Source: Actinomyces sp. HPA0247 (GTDB lineage Bacteria > Actinomycetota > Actinomycetes > Actinomycetales > Actinomycetaceae). Taken from it: DNA of 64,000 nt. How positions within the stretch are numbered: the stretch's first letter is position 1; each line of letters starts with the position of its first letter. The notes beneath the pieces are model-generated. The model saw only the letters and a program-made list of their open reading frames with translations. It made no database searches and was not told where the DNA came from. The stretch covers positions 98,069-162,068 of the forward strand of contig KE150452.1 in NCBI GenBank assembly GCA_000411415.1, read 5' to 3'. This document shows, piece after piece, positions 37,010-46,239 of this stretch. The position numbers were made by a program, and so were the translations under genes.

Positions 37010-38434
37010 ATGTTCACCTCCACTCAAGAGGTCGCAGACTTTATCTCCGAGCAGAACATTGAACTCGTCGACGTGCGCTTCTGCGACGTCCCCGGGGTTC
37101 AGCAGCACTTTACGATCCCCGTGAGCGAATTCTTGGACGCCGCATTGTCGGACGGCCTGATGTTCGACGGCTCCTCGGTGCGCGGCTTTACCGCGATTCA
37201 CGAGTCCGACATGAAGCTCATCCCGGACATCTCCTCCGCGTTCGTGGACCCGTTCCGCGATCGCAAGACCCTGGTCGTCAACTTCTCGATCGTCGACCCC
37301 TTCACTGACGAGCCCTTCTCTCGCGACCCGCGTCAGGTGGCCGCGAAGGCCGAGGCCTACCTGCGCTCGACCGGGATCGCGGACGAGTGCTTCATCGGCG
37401 CCGAGGCAGAGTTCTACCTCTTCGACGACGTGCGCTACCAGGTCACCCCGAACAACACCTTCTTCTCCGTCGACTCGCCCGAGGCGTACTGGAACACCGG
37501 TCGCGTCGAAGAGGGCGGCAACATGGGCTACAAAGTGGCCGTCAAGGGCGGTTACTTCCCCGTCTCCCCCGCCGACAAGTACGCCGACGTGCGCGACGAG
37601 ATGAGCCGCCTCCTTGAGGAGGTCGGCCTGACGATTGAGCGCGCCCACCACGAGGTCGGCTCGGGCGGCCAGCAGGAGATCAACTACCGCTTCGCGACGC
37701 TGCAGACTGCGGCCGACGACATGATGAAGTTCAAGTACGTCATTAAGAACGCCGCCCTTGAGTTCGGCCATTCCGCGACCTTCATGCCCAAGCCGCTGTT
37801 CGGTGACAATGGCTCGGGTATGCACACCCACATGTCGCTGTGGAAGAACGGCGAGCCCCTCTTCTACGACGAGCGCGGTTACGGTTCCCTGTCCGACACG
37901 GCCCGCTGGTTCATCGGCGGTCTGCTCGAGCACGCGCCCGCGCTCCTCGCCTTCACGAACCCGTCGGTGAACTCCTTCCGACGCCTGGTTCCCGGTTTTG
38001 AGGCTCCGATCAACCTCGTGTACTCGGCGCGCAACCGCTCCGCGTGCATCCGCATCCCCGTCACGGGCACATCCCCCAAGGCCAAGCGCGTGGAGTACCG
38101 CGTGCCGGACCCGAGCGCGAACCCCTACCTGGCGTTCTCCGCGTGCCTCATGGCGGGCATCGACGGCATCAAGCGCCGCATCGAGCCGGCCGCGCCGATC
38201 GACAAGGACCTGTACGAGCTGCCCCCGGCCGAGTACCAGGACATCGCGAAGCTGCCGAGCTCCCTCGAGGCCGCCCTCGACGCACTGCGCGAGGACCACG
38301 AGTTCCTCACCGAGGGCGACGTCTTCACGCAGGACCTCATCGACACCTGGCTCGAATACAAGGAGACCAACGAGGTCGCCCCGATGCGTGCCTACCCGCA
38401 CCCCTTCGAGTACCAGCTCTACTACGACCTGTGA
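37010..38434 (+). CDS. glnA: Glutamine synthetase, type I
   Basis: A 474-residue dodecameric GSI enzyme making glutamine from glutamate, ammonia and ATP. Motifs are [62 protein letters not shown] and [22 protein letters not shown]. The segment DLYELPPAE contains the tyrosine modified by adenylylation in GSI-beta enzymes. The ATG at 37010 has AAGGA upstream. It is monocistronic, ended by a strong hairpin. Confidence 0.97.
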   Translation: MFTSTQEVADFISEQNIELVDVRFCDVPGVQQHFTIPVSEFLDAALSDGLMFDGSSVRGFTAIHESDMKLIPDISSAFVDPFRDRKTLVVNFSIVDPFTDEPFSRDPRQVAAKAEAYLRSTGIADECFIGAEAEFYLFDDVRYQVTPNNTFFSVDSPEAYWNTGRVEEGGNMGYKVAVKGGYFPVSPADKYADVRDEMSRLLEEVGLTIERAHHEVGSGGQQEINYRFATLQTAADDMMKFKYVIKNAALEFGHSATFMPKPLFGDNGSGMHTHMSLWKNGEPLFYDERGYGSLSDTARWFIGGLLEHAPALLAFTNPSVNSFRRLVPGFEAPINLVYSARNRSACIRIPVTGTSPKAKRVEYRVPDPSANPYLAFSACLMAGIDGIKRRIEPAAPIDKDLYELPPAEYQDIAKLPSSLEAALDALREDHEFLTEGDVFTQDLIDTWLEYKETNEVAPMRAYPHPFEYQLYYDL

Positions 38435-38449
38435 TCTAATCGTCACTCA

Positions 38450-38483
38450 GCGGCCCCCGCCCCGATTATGGGGCGGGGGCCGC
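38450..38483 (+). terminator. Terminator after glnA
   Basis: A 14-bp almost pure G/C stem (38450-38463 with 38470-38483, loop GATTAT). Confidence 0.8.
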
Positions 38484-38549
38484 GCCATACCCAGTAGACT
38501 CACAACGGACCTGTTGTTCAGTCTTTGAACCGATACCCAGGAGGACACG

Positions 38550-40415
38550 ATGAAGCGCATGCGCGATGGCTCGTACACGATCAAGCCGACGTACAAGGTC
38601 GGCGACCATGACATCGTGCCCGACATGCTGGCCAAGCGGGCCCTCACCCACCCGCACCAGGTGTGCGTCGAGCAGCGCTCCTCCGTCGGCTCCACCCGCT
38701 CTCTGACCGCCGGCGAGCTCCAGCGCCAGGTCGAGTACACCGCCTGTGGCCTCATCGGCCTCGGCGTGCAGGCAGGTGACGCGGTCGCAATCCTGGCCCC
38801 GACCTCGTACGAGTGGCTCCTCCTCGATCTCGCGCTGCTCTCGATCGGCGCAATCACCGTCCCGATCTACGAATCCGACTCAGCCGCCCAGATCGAGCAC
38901 ATCCTCACCGACGCACACGTGACCCGCGTCTTCACGGCCACGACGCAGCAGGCCGAGCTCGTGCACTCGGTCGCCCCCGGACACACCGTTGCCATCGATT
39001 CCTTCGATCGCGGCGCACAGCGCATGATCGCCCGCGCCGCCACCGGCATCACCATCGAGAACGTCGAGCAGCGCCGCGCCACCATCTCGTCTTCGGATAT
39101 CGCAACCATCATCTACACCTCGGGGACGACCGGTAACCCCAAGGGCGTCGCCCTCACGCACGCGAATTTCGTGGCCACCGCGCAAGGTGCGCGCCAGGTC
39201 CTTGGCGAGGTGATCGACTCGCCCGAGACACGCCTGCTCCTCTTCCTCCCTGTCGCCCACGTGCTCGCCCGCCTCGTCATGCACGTCATCCTGTCCGGCC
39301 AGGGCGTGCTCGGGTTCTCTCCCAGCATCAAGAACCTGCTGCCGGACATCCAGGCTTTCAAGCCGTCCGTGCTCCTCGTCGTCCCCCGCGTCCTCGAAAA
39401 GGTCTACAACGCAGCCTCCTCCAAGGCGGGCGGCGGCATCAAGGGCCGCATGTTCGCGTGGAGCGCCAAGCAGGCACGCACCTACTCGATCGCCTCTGAG
39501 AAGACCTTCGGACCCGGCATGTTCAAGAAGATGCGCCATGGCATCGCCGATGCGCTCGTCCTGAAGAAGATCCGCGCCATCCTCGGACCCAACCTGCGCT
39601 ACATCGTCTCCGGCGGCGCACCCCTGGCCACCGATCTCGCGCACTTCTACGCCGGCATGGGACTCACCCTCATCCAGGGTTACGGCCTGTCCGAGACGAC
39701 CGGACCGATCGCTGTCCAGCACATCGGCAAGAATCCCGTCGGTGGCGTCGGACTCCCCTTGCCCGGCAACTTCATTAAGACAGCCAAGGATGGGGAGATC
39801 CTCGTGCGCGGCCAGTCGGTGATGCCCGGCTACTACCACCTGCCTGAGCAGACCGCCGAGGTCATGCCCGACGGCAAGTGGTTCCACACCGGCGACCTGG
39901 GTTCCATCGACCGCAAGGGGCAGCTGACCATCACCGGCCGCAAGAAGGAACTCATCGTCACCGCGGGCGGAAAGAACGTCTCCCCCGAGGTCCTTGAGGA
40001 CTCCCTCGCCACGCACCCGCTCGTCGCCAACGTCATTGTCGTGGGCGATCAGCGCCCCTACGTCGGAGCCCTGTTCACGCTCGACGCCGACATGCTGCCC
40101 GACTGGCTTGCCAAGCACGGTCTGCCGCAGTGCTCGCCCACCGAGGCCGCCGAGCTGCCCGCCGTGCGCGAGTCACTCGAGAAGGCCGTCGAACGCGCCA
40201 ACAAGGCCGTCTCTCGCGCAGAGTCGATCCGCAAGTTCCGCATTATTGACGCCACCTTCACCGTCGCGAACGGCTACGTGACCCCATCGATGAAGCTGCG
40301 CCGTCGCAAGGTGCTCACCGACTATGCGCACGAGGTCGACGCCCTGTACGGCGGCCCCGTCTCCGCCGAGCCGGCGAAGAAGCGTGGTTTCTTCCACCGC
40401 TCCAAGAAGAACTGA
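38550..40415 (+). CDS. Long-chain fatty-acid-CoA ligase (FadD15-like), copy 1
   Basis: A 621-residue member of the adenylate-forming family, activating fatty acids to acyl-CoA through acyl-AMP. Core motifs are IIYTSGTTGNPKGVALTH (AMP binding), QGYGLSETTGP, WFHTGDLGSIDRKGQLTITGRKKELIVTAGGKNVSPE, and a basic C-terminus. A clear ribosome site (AGGAGG) precedes the ATG. The next gene is a tandem paralogue. Substrate chain length cannot be read from the sequence. Confidence 0.93.
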   Translation: MKRMRDGSYTIKPTYKVGDHDIVPDMLAKRALTHPHQVCVEQRSSVGSTRSLTAGELQRQVEYTACGLIGLGVQAGDAVAILAPTSYEWLLLDLALLSIGAITVPIYESDSAAQIEHILTDAHVTRVFTATTQQAELVHSVAPGHTVAIDSFDRGAQRMIARAATGITIENVEQRRATISSSDIATIIYTSGTTGNPKGVALTHANFVATAQGARQVLGEVIDSPETRLLLFLPVAHVLARLVMHVILSGQGVLGFSPSIKNLLPDIQAFKPSVLLVVPRVLEKVYNAASSKAGGGIKGRMFAWSAKQARTYSIASEKTFGPGMFKKMRHGIADALVLKKIRAILGPNLRYIVSGGAPLATDLAHFYAGMGLTLIQGYGLSETTGPIAVQHIGKNPVGGVGLPLPGNFIKTAKDGEILVRGQSVMPGYYHLPEQTAEVMPDGKWFHTGDLGSIDRKGQLTITGRKKELIVTAGGKNVSPEVLEDSLATHPLVANVIVVGDQRPYVGALFTLDADMLPDWLAKHGLPQCSPTEAAELPAVRESLEKAVERANKAVSRAESIRKFRIIDATFTVANGYVTPSMKLRRRKVLTDYAHEVDALYGGPVSAEPAKKRGFFHRSKKN

Positions 40416-40460
40416 TTCCACCAACACAGCGCAGCGCGCTCACCCCACGAAAGGACCGCA

Positions 40461-42377
40461 ATGACGGTACGCAGGCTCGCAGACGGCTCTTGGGAGTCGA
40501 TCGCAACGCGAGAGGCCACCGAGGACATGAACCTGCCGAAGATGCTCCACCAGCGCGTGGCATCTCACCCCGGCCAGGTCGCGATTGAGCGGCGTTCCAA
40601 CGTCGGCGCGTGGCGCCGGGTCACCATGGAGACGTTCCTGGGCGAAGCCGACTCAATCGCACGCGGTCTCATCGGCATGGGCCTCGAGGCCGGCGAGCAC
40701 CTGGCGATCCTGGCGCCCACCTCCTACGAGTGGGCACTTATCGATGTGGCCGCACTGTCCTGTGGTGCCATCACGGTCCCGATCTACGAGACGGACTCTG
40801 CGTCCCAGATCGCGCATATTTTGACTGATGCTGATGTACGTATCGTCATCACGGCGACCACCCAGCAGGCCGAGCTGGTCGAGTCCGTGCGTACCGAGGG
40901 CGTCCGTCATATCCTCTCCCTCGACCGCGGTGCCGAGCGAGTGCTGACGGGCGCCGCTCAGGGGGTCACGGTCGAGCAGGTGCGCGAGCGCACCGACGCC
41001 GTCAAGCTGAGCGACGAGGCGACAGTTATCTACACCTCCGGCACGACGGGCATGCCCAAGGGCGTTGTCCTCACGCACGGCAACTTCATTTCGCCGATGC
41101 TGCAGGCCTACGACTTCCTGCCGGTGCTCATCAACGACCCGAAGTCTCGCTCCCTCCTCTTCCTGCCGGTTGCCCACGTGCTCGCGCGCTTCGTCATGTA
41201 CTGCCTGCTCGCGGGGCAAGGCGTCACCGCGTTCTCCCCCGACACTCGTAATCTCGTGAACGATATTGCGACATTCAAACCGACGATGCTCCTCGTGGTT
41301 CCGCGCGTCATGGAGAAGGTCTACAACGCTGCGGCCGCGAAGGCGGGCGGCGGCGTGAAGGGCCGCATGTTCGCCTGGGCAGCCAAGCAGGCACGCGCAC
41401 TTTCTCGGGCCACCGCTTACGTGGATTCTCCCCTGCCCGAGTCCGCCGTTGCGGGTCCCGGCCCCGACACCACACCCGTCCCCGACGCGTCAGCAATGCC
41501 CTCACCCGGTCCGTCGACCGCGCTGAAGCTGCGCGGCCGTGTCGCCGACGCACTTGTCTTGTCGAAGGTCCGCGCAATCCTGGGCCCGAACCTGCATACC
41601 ATCATTTCGGGCGGTGCTCCCTTGGCCCTCGACCTCGCGAACTTCTATCGCGGCCTGGGCATCACGCTCCTGCAGGGATATGGCCTCTCCGAGACGACCG
41701 GCCCGATCTCCGTGGAGACGCCGCAGGACTTCCCGCCGGACTCGGTGGGCTTCCCCTGGCCCGGCAACCGGATGAAGATCGCTCCCGACGGCGAGCTGCT
41801 CGTCCAGGGCATCTCCGTGTCGAAGGGCTATCACAACCTGCCCGAGGCCACGGCCGAGGCCTACGTCGACGGCTGGTTCAAGACGGGCGACCTCGCGTCG
41901 ATTGACGATCGCGGTCACCTGCGCATCACGGGTCGCAAGAAGGAACTCATCGTCACCGCGGGCGGCAAGAACGTCTCCCCCGAGATCCTCGAAGAGTCGC
42001 TGTCGACGCACCCGCTCATCGCGAACATCGTCGTGGTGGGCGACAACCGCCCCTACATCGGCGCGCTCATCGCCCTGGACACGGAGATGCTGCCCGAGTG
42101 GCTGGCCACTCACGGCCTGCCCGTCGTGGATGCCGCGCAGGCCGCGAACCTGCCCGAAGTGCGTGAGTCTTTGGAGAAGGCGATCGCCCGCGCCAACAAG
42201 GCAGTCTCGCGCGCCGAGTCAATCCGCCGCTACCGCATCGTCAATGCGGCCTTCACCGTCGAGAACGGCTACTTGACGCCCTCCCTCAAGCTCAAGCGAC
42301 GCCGCGTCCTAGCGGACTACGCCGACGAGGTCGACGCCCTGTACGCCTCGGGCGAGGCTGCGAAGAGCCAGGAGTAA
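40461..42377 (+). CDS. Long-chain fatty-acid-CoA ligase (FadD15-like), copy 2
   Basis: A 638-residue tandem paralogue of the previous gene, alike along its whole length (VIYTSGTTGMPKGVVLTHGNF, GYGLSETTGPISVE, FKTGDLASIDDRGHLRITGRKKELIVTAGGKNVSPE). It differs mainly by a Pro/Ala/Ser-rich insertion of roughly 25-30 residues (about 320-345, SPLPESAVAGPGPDTTPVP...) in the helical region before LRGRVADALVLSKVRAILGP. The ATG follows AAAGGA, 45 bases after copy 1, so they form one operon. The two probably differ in acyl preference. Confidence 0.92.
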   Translation: MTVRRLADGSWESIATREATEDMNLPKMLHQRVASHPGQVAIERRSNVGAWRRVTMETFLGEADSIARGLIGMGLEAGEHLAILAPTSYEWALIDVAALSCGAITVPIYETDSASQIAHILTDADVRIVITATTQQAELVESVRTEGVRHILSLDRGAERVLTGAAQGVTVEQVRERTDAVKLSDEATVIYTSGTTGMPKGVVLTHGNFISPMLQAYDFLPVLINDPKSRSLLFLPVAHVLARFVMYCLLAGQGVTAFSPDTRNLVNDIATFKPTMLLVVPRVMEKVYNAAAAKAGGGVKGRMFAWAAKQARALSRATAYVDSPLPESAVAGPGPDTTPVPDASAMPSPGPSTALKLRGRVADALVLSKVRAILGPNLHTIISGGAPLALDLANFYRGLGITLLQGYGLSETTGPISVETPQDFPPDSVGFPWPGNRMKIAPDGELLVQGISVSKGYHNLPEATAEAYVDGWFKTGDLASIDDRGHLRITGRKKELIVTAGGKNVSPEILEESLSTHPLIANIVVVGDNRPYIGALIALDTEMLPEWLATHGLPVVDAAQAANLPEVRESLEKAIARANKAVSRAESIRRYRIVNAAFTVENGYLTPSLKLKRRRVLADYADEVDALYASGEAAKSQE

Positions 42378-42414
42378 CCCGGCGACCAGCCCAGGGATCC
42401 CGATCCGACGAAAC

Positions 42415-42447
42415 GGCCCCGGCCTCGTAACATACGAGGCCGGGGCC
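42415..42447. terminator. Bidirectional terminator made of an inverted 13-mer pair
   Basis: A perfect 15-bp stem (42415-42429 with 42433-42447, loop ACA) between convergent genes. Each arm contains the recurrent 13-mer ACGAGGCCGGGGC. Confidence 0.8.
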
Positions 42448-42468
42448 ACTTCGTGCTTTGAACGTCTC

Positions 42469-42942
42469 CTAGTCTCGACTGTTGCGACCGGCGACAAACG
42501 CACCAAATAGCGCAAGCAGGACCGCGACACCCGCGACAGGCAGCGGGATCCAGTACGCCAGGCGATACGCGAACTCCATGATCGCGGCCACGACCAGGCC
42601 GACGAGCAGGAACAGGTGGAATGCGCGCGACCAGGCGAAACCGCCGGAGCCGTCTTTCCACAGGGACGCGAGCGTGATCAGGACGAAGGTGCCCGCGAGA
42701 ATGTAGAGCGCACCGACCATCGACATCTGCCACGTGTGGCGGGCCTCCGCCTGCGCGAGCACGCACATGCTGAGATTTCCGATACCAGCCACAAAGCCGC
42801 ACGAGAGCCCAAAGACGCGTGAGCGTCCGGCCGAACGCGCCATGAGGGCCTGCACCGTGATGGCAACAGAGACGCCGATCAGCAGGAGAACGATCAGATG
42901 GACCCATCCGGGCCAGTAGTACATGTGGCCGTAGTAGCGCAT
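42469..42942 (-). CDS. Four-helix membrane protein of unknown function
   Basis: Not recognised. It has 157 residues with four predicted membrane helices (about 14-33, 43-64, 75-93, 105-145 region) and few charged residues. The N-terminus MRYYGHMYYWPGW carries Tyr, His and Trp. It lies 22 bases after uvrA and could be co-transcribed with it; nothing in the sequence ties it to repair. Confidence 0.65.
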   Translation of the reverse strand: MRYYGHMYYWPGWVHLIVLLLIGVSVAITVQALMARSAGRSRVFGLSCGFVAGIGNLSMCVLAQAEARHTWQMSMVGALYILAGTFVLITLASLWKDGSGGFAWSRAFHLFLLVGLVVAAIMEFAYRLAYWIPLPVAGVAVLLALFGAFVAGRNSRD

Positions 42943-42964
42943 GGGCCCATCCTAACCGCTCCCG

Positions 42965-45832
42965 CTACACGGCTGCGGCGTCGCGCTCGGCTTCCTTCGC
43001 AAGCACCTCGGCGAGGTATTGGCCGGTGAAGGATTCCTTCACCTGTGCGACCTCTTCGGGCGTGCCCTGCGCGACGACCGCGCCGCCGCCTGCGCCGCCC
43101 TCGGGACCCATGTCGATGATCCAGTCGGCACTCTTGATGACATCCAGGTTGTGCTCGATGACAATCACGGTGTTGCCCTTGTCGGCCAGGGATTGCAGCA
43201 CCAGGAGGAGCTTACGGATGTCCTCGGAGTGCAGGCCCGTCGTGGGCTCATCGAGCACGTACACCGTGCGGCCGGTCGAACGTCGCTGCAGCTCGGAGGC
43301 CAGCTTCACGCGCTGGGCCTCGCCGCCCGACAGGGTCGTGGCGCTCTGGCCGAGGCGCACGTAGCCCAGGCCCACCTCGACGAGCGTGTTGAGGTGGCGG
43401 GCAATGCGCGAGATCGGCGCGAAGAACTGAGCGGCCTCCGCGATCGGCATGTCGAGCACGTCGGCGACGGTCTTGCCCTTGTACTCGACCTCGAGGGTCT
43501 CGCGATTGTAGCGGGCGCCATGGCACACTTCGCAGGGCACGTACACGTCGGGCAGGAAATTCATTTCGATCTTCAGGGTGCCGTCGCCCTTGCAGGACTC
43601 GCAGCGCCCACCCTTGACGTTGAAGGAGAATCGACCGGGACCGTAGCCGCGCACCTTCGCCTCTTGCGTCTCGGCGAACAGCTTGCGGATCTGGTCCCAC
43701 ACGCCCGTGTAGGTCGCCGGGTTCGAACGCGGCGTACGGCCGATCGGACTCTGGTCCACGTGCACGACCTTGTCGAGCTGCTCGATGCCCGTGATCGTGC
43801 GGTGACGGCCGGGCACCATGCGCGCACCGTTGAGGCGCGAGGCCAGGGTGCGGTACAGGATGCCGTTGACCAGCGTCGATTTACCGGAACCGGACACACC
43901 GGTCACGGCAGTCAAGACACCGAGCGGGAAGGACACATCGACGTTCTTCAGGTTGTTTTCGCGCGCGCCCTTGACTGTGACGACGCGCTTCTTGTCGACG
44001 GGACGTCGCGTCGGCGGCAGGAGAATACGGCGTTTACCGGACAGGTACTGGCCGGTCAGCGACTTGCGGTTCTTCAGGAGCTCGGCCAGCGGGCCCGAGT
44101 GGACGACCCAGCCGCCGGTTTCGCCCGCGCCGGGACCGATGTCGACAATCCAGTCGGCCGCTTCCATCGTCTCCTCGTCGTGTTCGACGACGATGAGCGT
44201 GTTGCCGAGATCGCGCAGGCGCTCGAGCGTCGCGATGAGCTTGCGGTTGTCTCGCTGGTGCAGGCCGATCGAGGGTTCATCGAGCACATACAGGACGCCG
44301 ACGAGGCCGGAGCCAATCTGCGTCGCCAGACGGATGCGCTGCGCCTCGCCACCCGACAGCGTGCCAGCACCGCGGGAGAGCGTCAGGTAGGTCAGGCCCA
44401 CGTCCACGAGGAAGGCCAGGCGTGCCTCGATCTCGGTGAGGATGGGCGCGGCGATCGAACGTGCTCGCTGCTCGAGCTCGACGTTCGCGAGGAATTCGCG
44501 GGCATCCGAGATCGACATGTCGGAGAGCTCGGCGATCGATTTGTCCCCGATGCGAACGGCCAGGACCTCGGGGCGCAGGCGGGCCCCGTGACACGTCGGG
44601 CAGGGAATCTCGCGCATGTAAGAGTCGAGCTTCTCGGACACGGCGGCCGACTCGGTTTCCTCGCGCTTGCGCTCAATGTAGTTGACCGCGCCCTCAAATC
44701 CGGTCGTGTAGGAGCGCTCGCGCCCCCAGCGGTTGCGGAACTTCACCGTGACCTCGTAGTCCTTGCCGTAGAGGACAGCGTCCTTGACCTTCTTCGGCAG
44801 CGACTTCCAGGGCGTCCCCATCGCGAAGCCCAACTCCTTGGAGAGGGATTCGAGAAGCTTCTTGTGGTACTTGAAGTTCGAGTTCCAGGGGATGACCGCG
44901 CCGTCGGCGAGGGAGAGCTCCTCGTCAGGCACGACCAGCTCCGGGTCAACCTCCAGGCGGAAGCCGAGGCCCGAGCAATCCGGGCAGGCACCATAGGGTG
45001 CGTTGAAAGAGAAGGTACGCGGCTCGATCTCGTCGAGCATCAGCGGGTGGTCGTTGGGGCAGGCACGCTTCTCGGAGAAGCGGCGACGGCGCTCCGGATC
45101 ATCGGCGTCCAGGTCAACACAGTCGATGACGACGAGGCCGTCGGAGAGCCGCAGCGCGGTCTCGACGGAATCGGTCAGGCGCTGGCGCATGCCCTCGCGC
45201 ACGACGAGGCGGTCAACAACAACCTCGATTGTGTGCTTGAGCTTCTTCTCCAGCTTAGGGGCGTTTTCGAGGCGGACCATCTCACCGTCGATGATCGCGC
45301 GCGTATAGCCCTCGGAGCGCAGCTCGTCGATGAGGTCCTGATACTCGCCCTTACGGCCGCGCACGACCGGGGAGAGCACCTGGAAGCGCGTGCCCTCGTC
45401 CATCGTGCGCACGCGGTCGACGATCTGCTGAGGAGTCTGCGCCTGAATGCGCGCCCCACACTCAGGGCAGTGAGCCACACCGGCGCGGGCGTAGAGCAGA
45501 CGCAGGTAATCGTGGATCTCCGTGATCGTGCCGACGGTCGAGCGCGGGTTGCGCGACGTCGACTTCTGGTCGATGGAGACGGCGGGTGACAGACCCTCGA
45601 TGAAGTCGACGTCGGGTTTGTCCATCTGCCCGAGGAATTGGCGCGCGTAGGAGGACAGGGATTCGACGTAGCGGCGCTGCCCCTCGGCAAAAATCGTATC
45701 GAAGGCGAGGGATGATTTACCCGAGCCGGACAGGCCGGTGAAGACGATCATGGAGTCGCGGGGCAGCTCAAGGCTGACGTCCTTGAGGTTGTGTTCGCGA
45801 GCACCCTGGATAATTAGCTTGTCATGCACCAT
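42965..45832 (-). CDS. uvrA: Excinuclease ABC subunit A
   Basis: A 955-residue tandem ABC ATPase that detects DNA damage with UvrB. First ATP loop [16 protein letters not shown], second [16 protein letters not shown]; signature motifs [15 protein letters not shown] and [15 protein letters not shown]; zinc fingers [17 protein letters not shown] and CESCKGDG...CEVCHG. Length is standard. ATG 45832; divergent from the YciI-like gene with 54 bases between starts. No LexA-type operator was recognised in that gap. Confidence 0.98.
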   Translation of the reverse strand: MVHDKLIIQGAREHNLKDVSLELPRDSMIVFTGLSGSGKSSLAFDTIFAEGQRRYVESLSSYARQFLGQMDKPDVDFIEGLSPAVSIDQKSTSRNPRSTVGTITEIHDYLRLLYARAGVAHCPECGARIQAQTPQQIVDRVRTMDEGTRFQVLSPVVRGRKGEYQDLIDELRSEGYTRAIIDGEMVRLENAPKLEKKLKHTIEVVVDRLVVREGMRQRLTDSVETALRLSDGLVVIDCVDLDADDPERRRRFSEKRACPNDHPLMLDEIEPRTFSFNAPYGACPDCSGLGFRLEVDPELVVPDEELSLADGAVIPWNSNFKYHKKLLESLSKELGFAMGTPWKSLPKKVKDAVLYGKDYEVTVKFRNRWGRERSYTTGFEGAVNYIERKREETESAAVSEKLDSYMREIPCPTCHGARLRPEVLAVRIGDKSIAELSDMSISDAREFLANVELEQRARSIAAPILTEIEARLAFLVDVGLTYLTLSRGAGTLSGGEAQRIRLATQIGSGLVGVLYVLDEPSIGLHQRDNRKLIATLERLRDLGNTLIVVEHDEETMEAADWIVDIGPGAGETGGWVVHSGPLAELLKNRKSLTGQYLSGKRRILLPPTRRPVDKKRVVTVKGARENNLKNVDVSFPLGVLTAVTGVSGSGKSTLVNGILYRTLASRLNGARMVPGRHRTITGIEQLDKVVHVDQSPIGRTPRSNPATYTGVWDQIRKLFAETQEAKVRGYGPGRFSFNVKGGRCESCKGDGTLKIEMNFLPDVYVPCEVCHGARYNRETLEVEYKGKTVADVLDMPIAEAAQFFAPISRIARHLNTLVEVGLGYVRLGQSATTLSGGEAQRVKLASELQRRSTGRTVYVLDEPTTGLHSEDIRKLLLVLQSLADKGNTVIVIEHNLDVIKSADWIIDMGPEGGAGGGAVVAQGTPEEVAQVKESFTGQYLAEVLAKEAERDAAAV

Positions 45833-45873
45833 TCGATACTATCCGCCATCTAGGCAAATGCCGGGATCAGGTC

Positions 45874-45889
45874 TAGTGTTATGCGTATG
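45874..45889 (+). promoter_or_regulatory. Leaderless -10 element of the YciI-like gene
   Basis: TAGTGT at 45874-45879 is followed seven bases later by ATG 45887. That spacing puts transcription start on or beside the start codon, which favours 45887 over the ATG at 45881. Confidence 0.4.
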
Positions 45890-46168
45890 GCTTACTATGC
45901 AGTTGAATACGTCTACAACCCGTCGATGACCGAGACCATGGACGAGGTTCGTCCGACGCACCGCGCGTTCCTGTCCGGCCTGCTCGAGCAGGGGATCAAC
46001 ATCGCGTCCGGTCCCCTCGTCGGCGAAATCCCCGGCGCACTTCTCCTTATCAACGCCGAGAGCGAGGCCGACGTTGAGCGCATCCTCAACGAGGATCCCT
46101 TCTACGTCGCCGAGGTCATCCAGGCGCGCCTCATCCGCGAGTGGAACCCCGTGATCCGGGCGTTCTGA
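45887..46168 (+). CDS. YciI-like small protein
   Basis: A 93-residue YCII-related alpha-beta protein: AYYAVEYVYNPSMTETMDEVRPTHRAFLSGLLEQGINIASGPL, then ALLLINAESEADVERILNEDPFYVAEVIQ. The His in PTHRAFL and the DPF motif are typical of the family, a ferredoxin-like fold with possible enzyme or sensor roles. It is divergent from uvrA and ends before a hairpin. The specific function is unknown. Confidence 0.88.
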   Translation: MAYYAVEYVYNPSMTETMDEVRPTHRAFLSGLLEQGINIASGPLVGEIPGALLLINAESEADVERILNEDPFYVAEVIQARLIREWNPVIRAF

Positions 46169-46181
46169 CTAATACAGACGA

Positions 46182-46221
46182 ACGAGGCCGGGGCCGGGTC
46201 TATCACCCGACACCGGCCTCG
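46182..46221. terminator. Terminator hairpin between convergent genes (contains 13-mer)
   Basis: CGAGGCCGG (46183-46191) pairs with CCGGCCTCG (46213-46221), enclosing an inner GGGT/ACCC stem. The left arm begins an exact copy of the 13-mer ACGAGGCCGGGGC (46182-46194). It lies between the YciI-like gene and the P-type ATPase. Confidence 0.7.
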
Positions 46222-46239
46222 ACTCGTATCGACTCTGGC

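Noticed and set aside
36995-38446. Minus-strand open frame opposite glnA
   Set aside because: Antisense shadow; glnA motifs are complete on the plus strand.
43019-45589. Plus-strand open frame of 856 codons opposite uvrA
   Set aside because: It is the reverse-strand shadow of a clear uvrA gene; composition is low in aromatic residues and no family motif is present.
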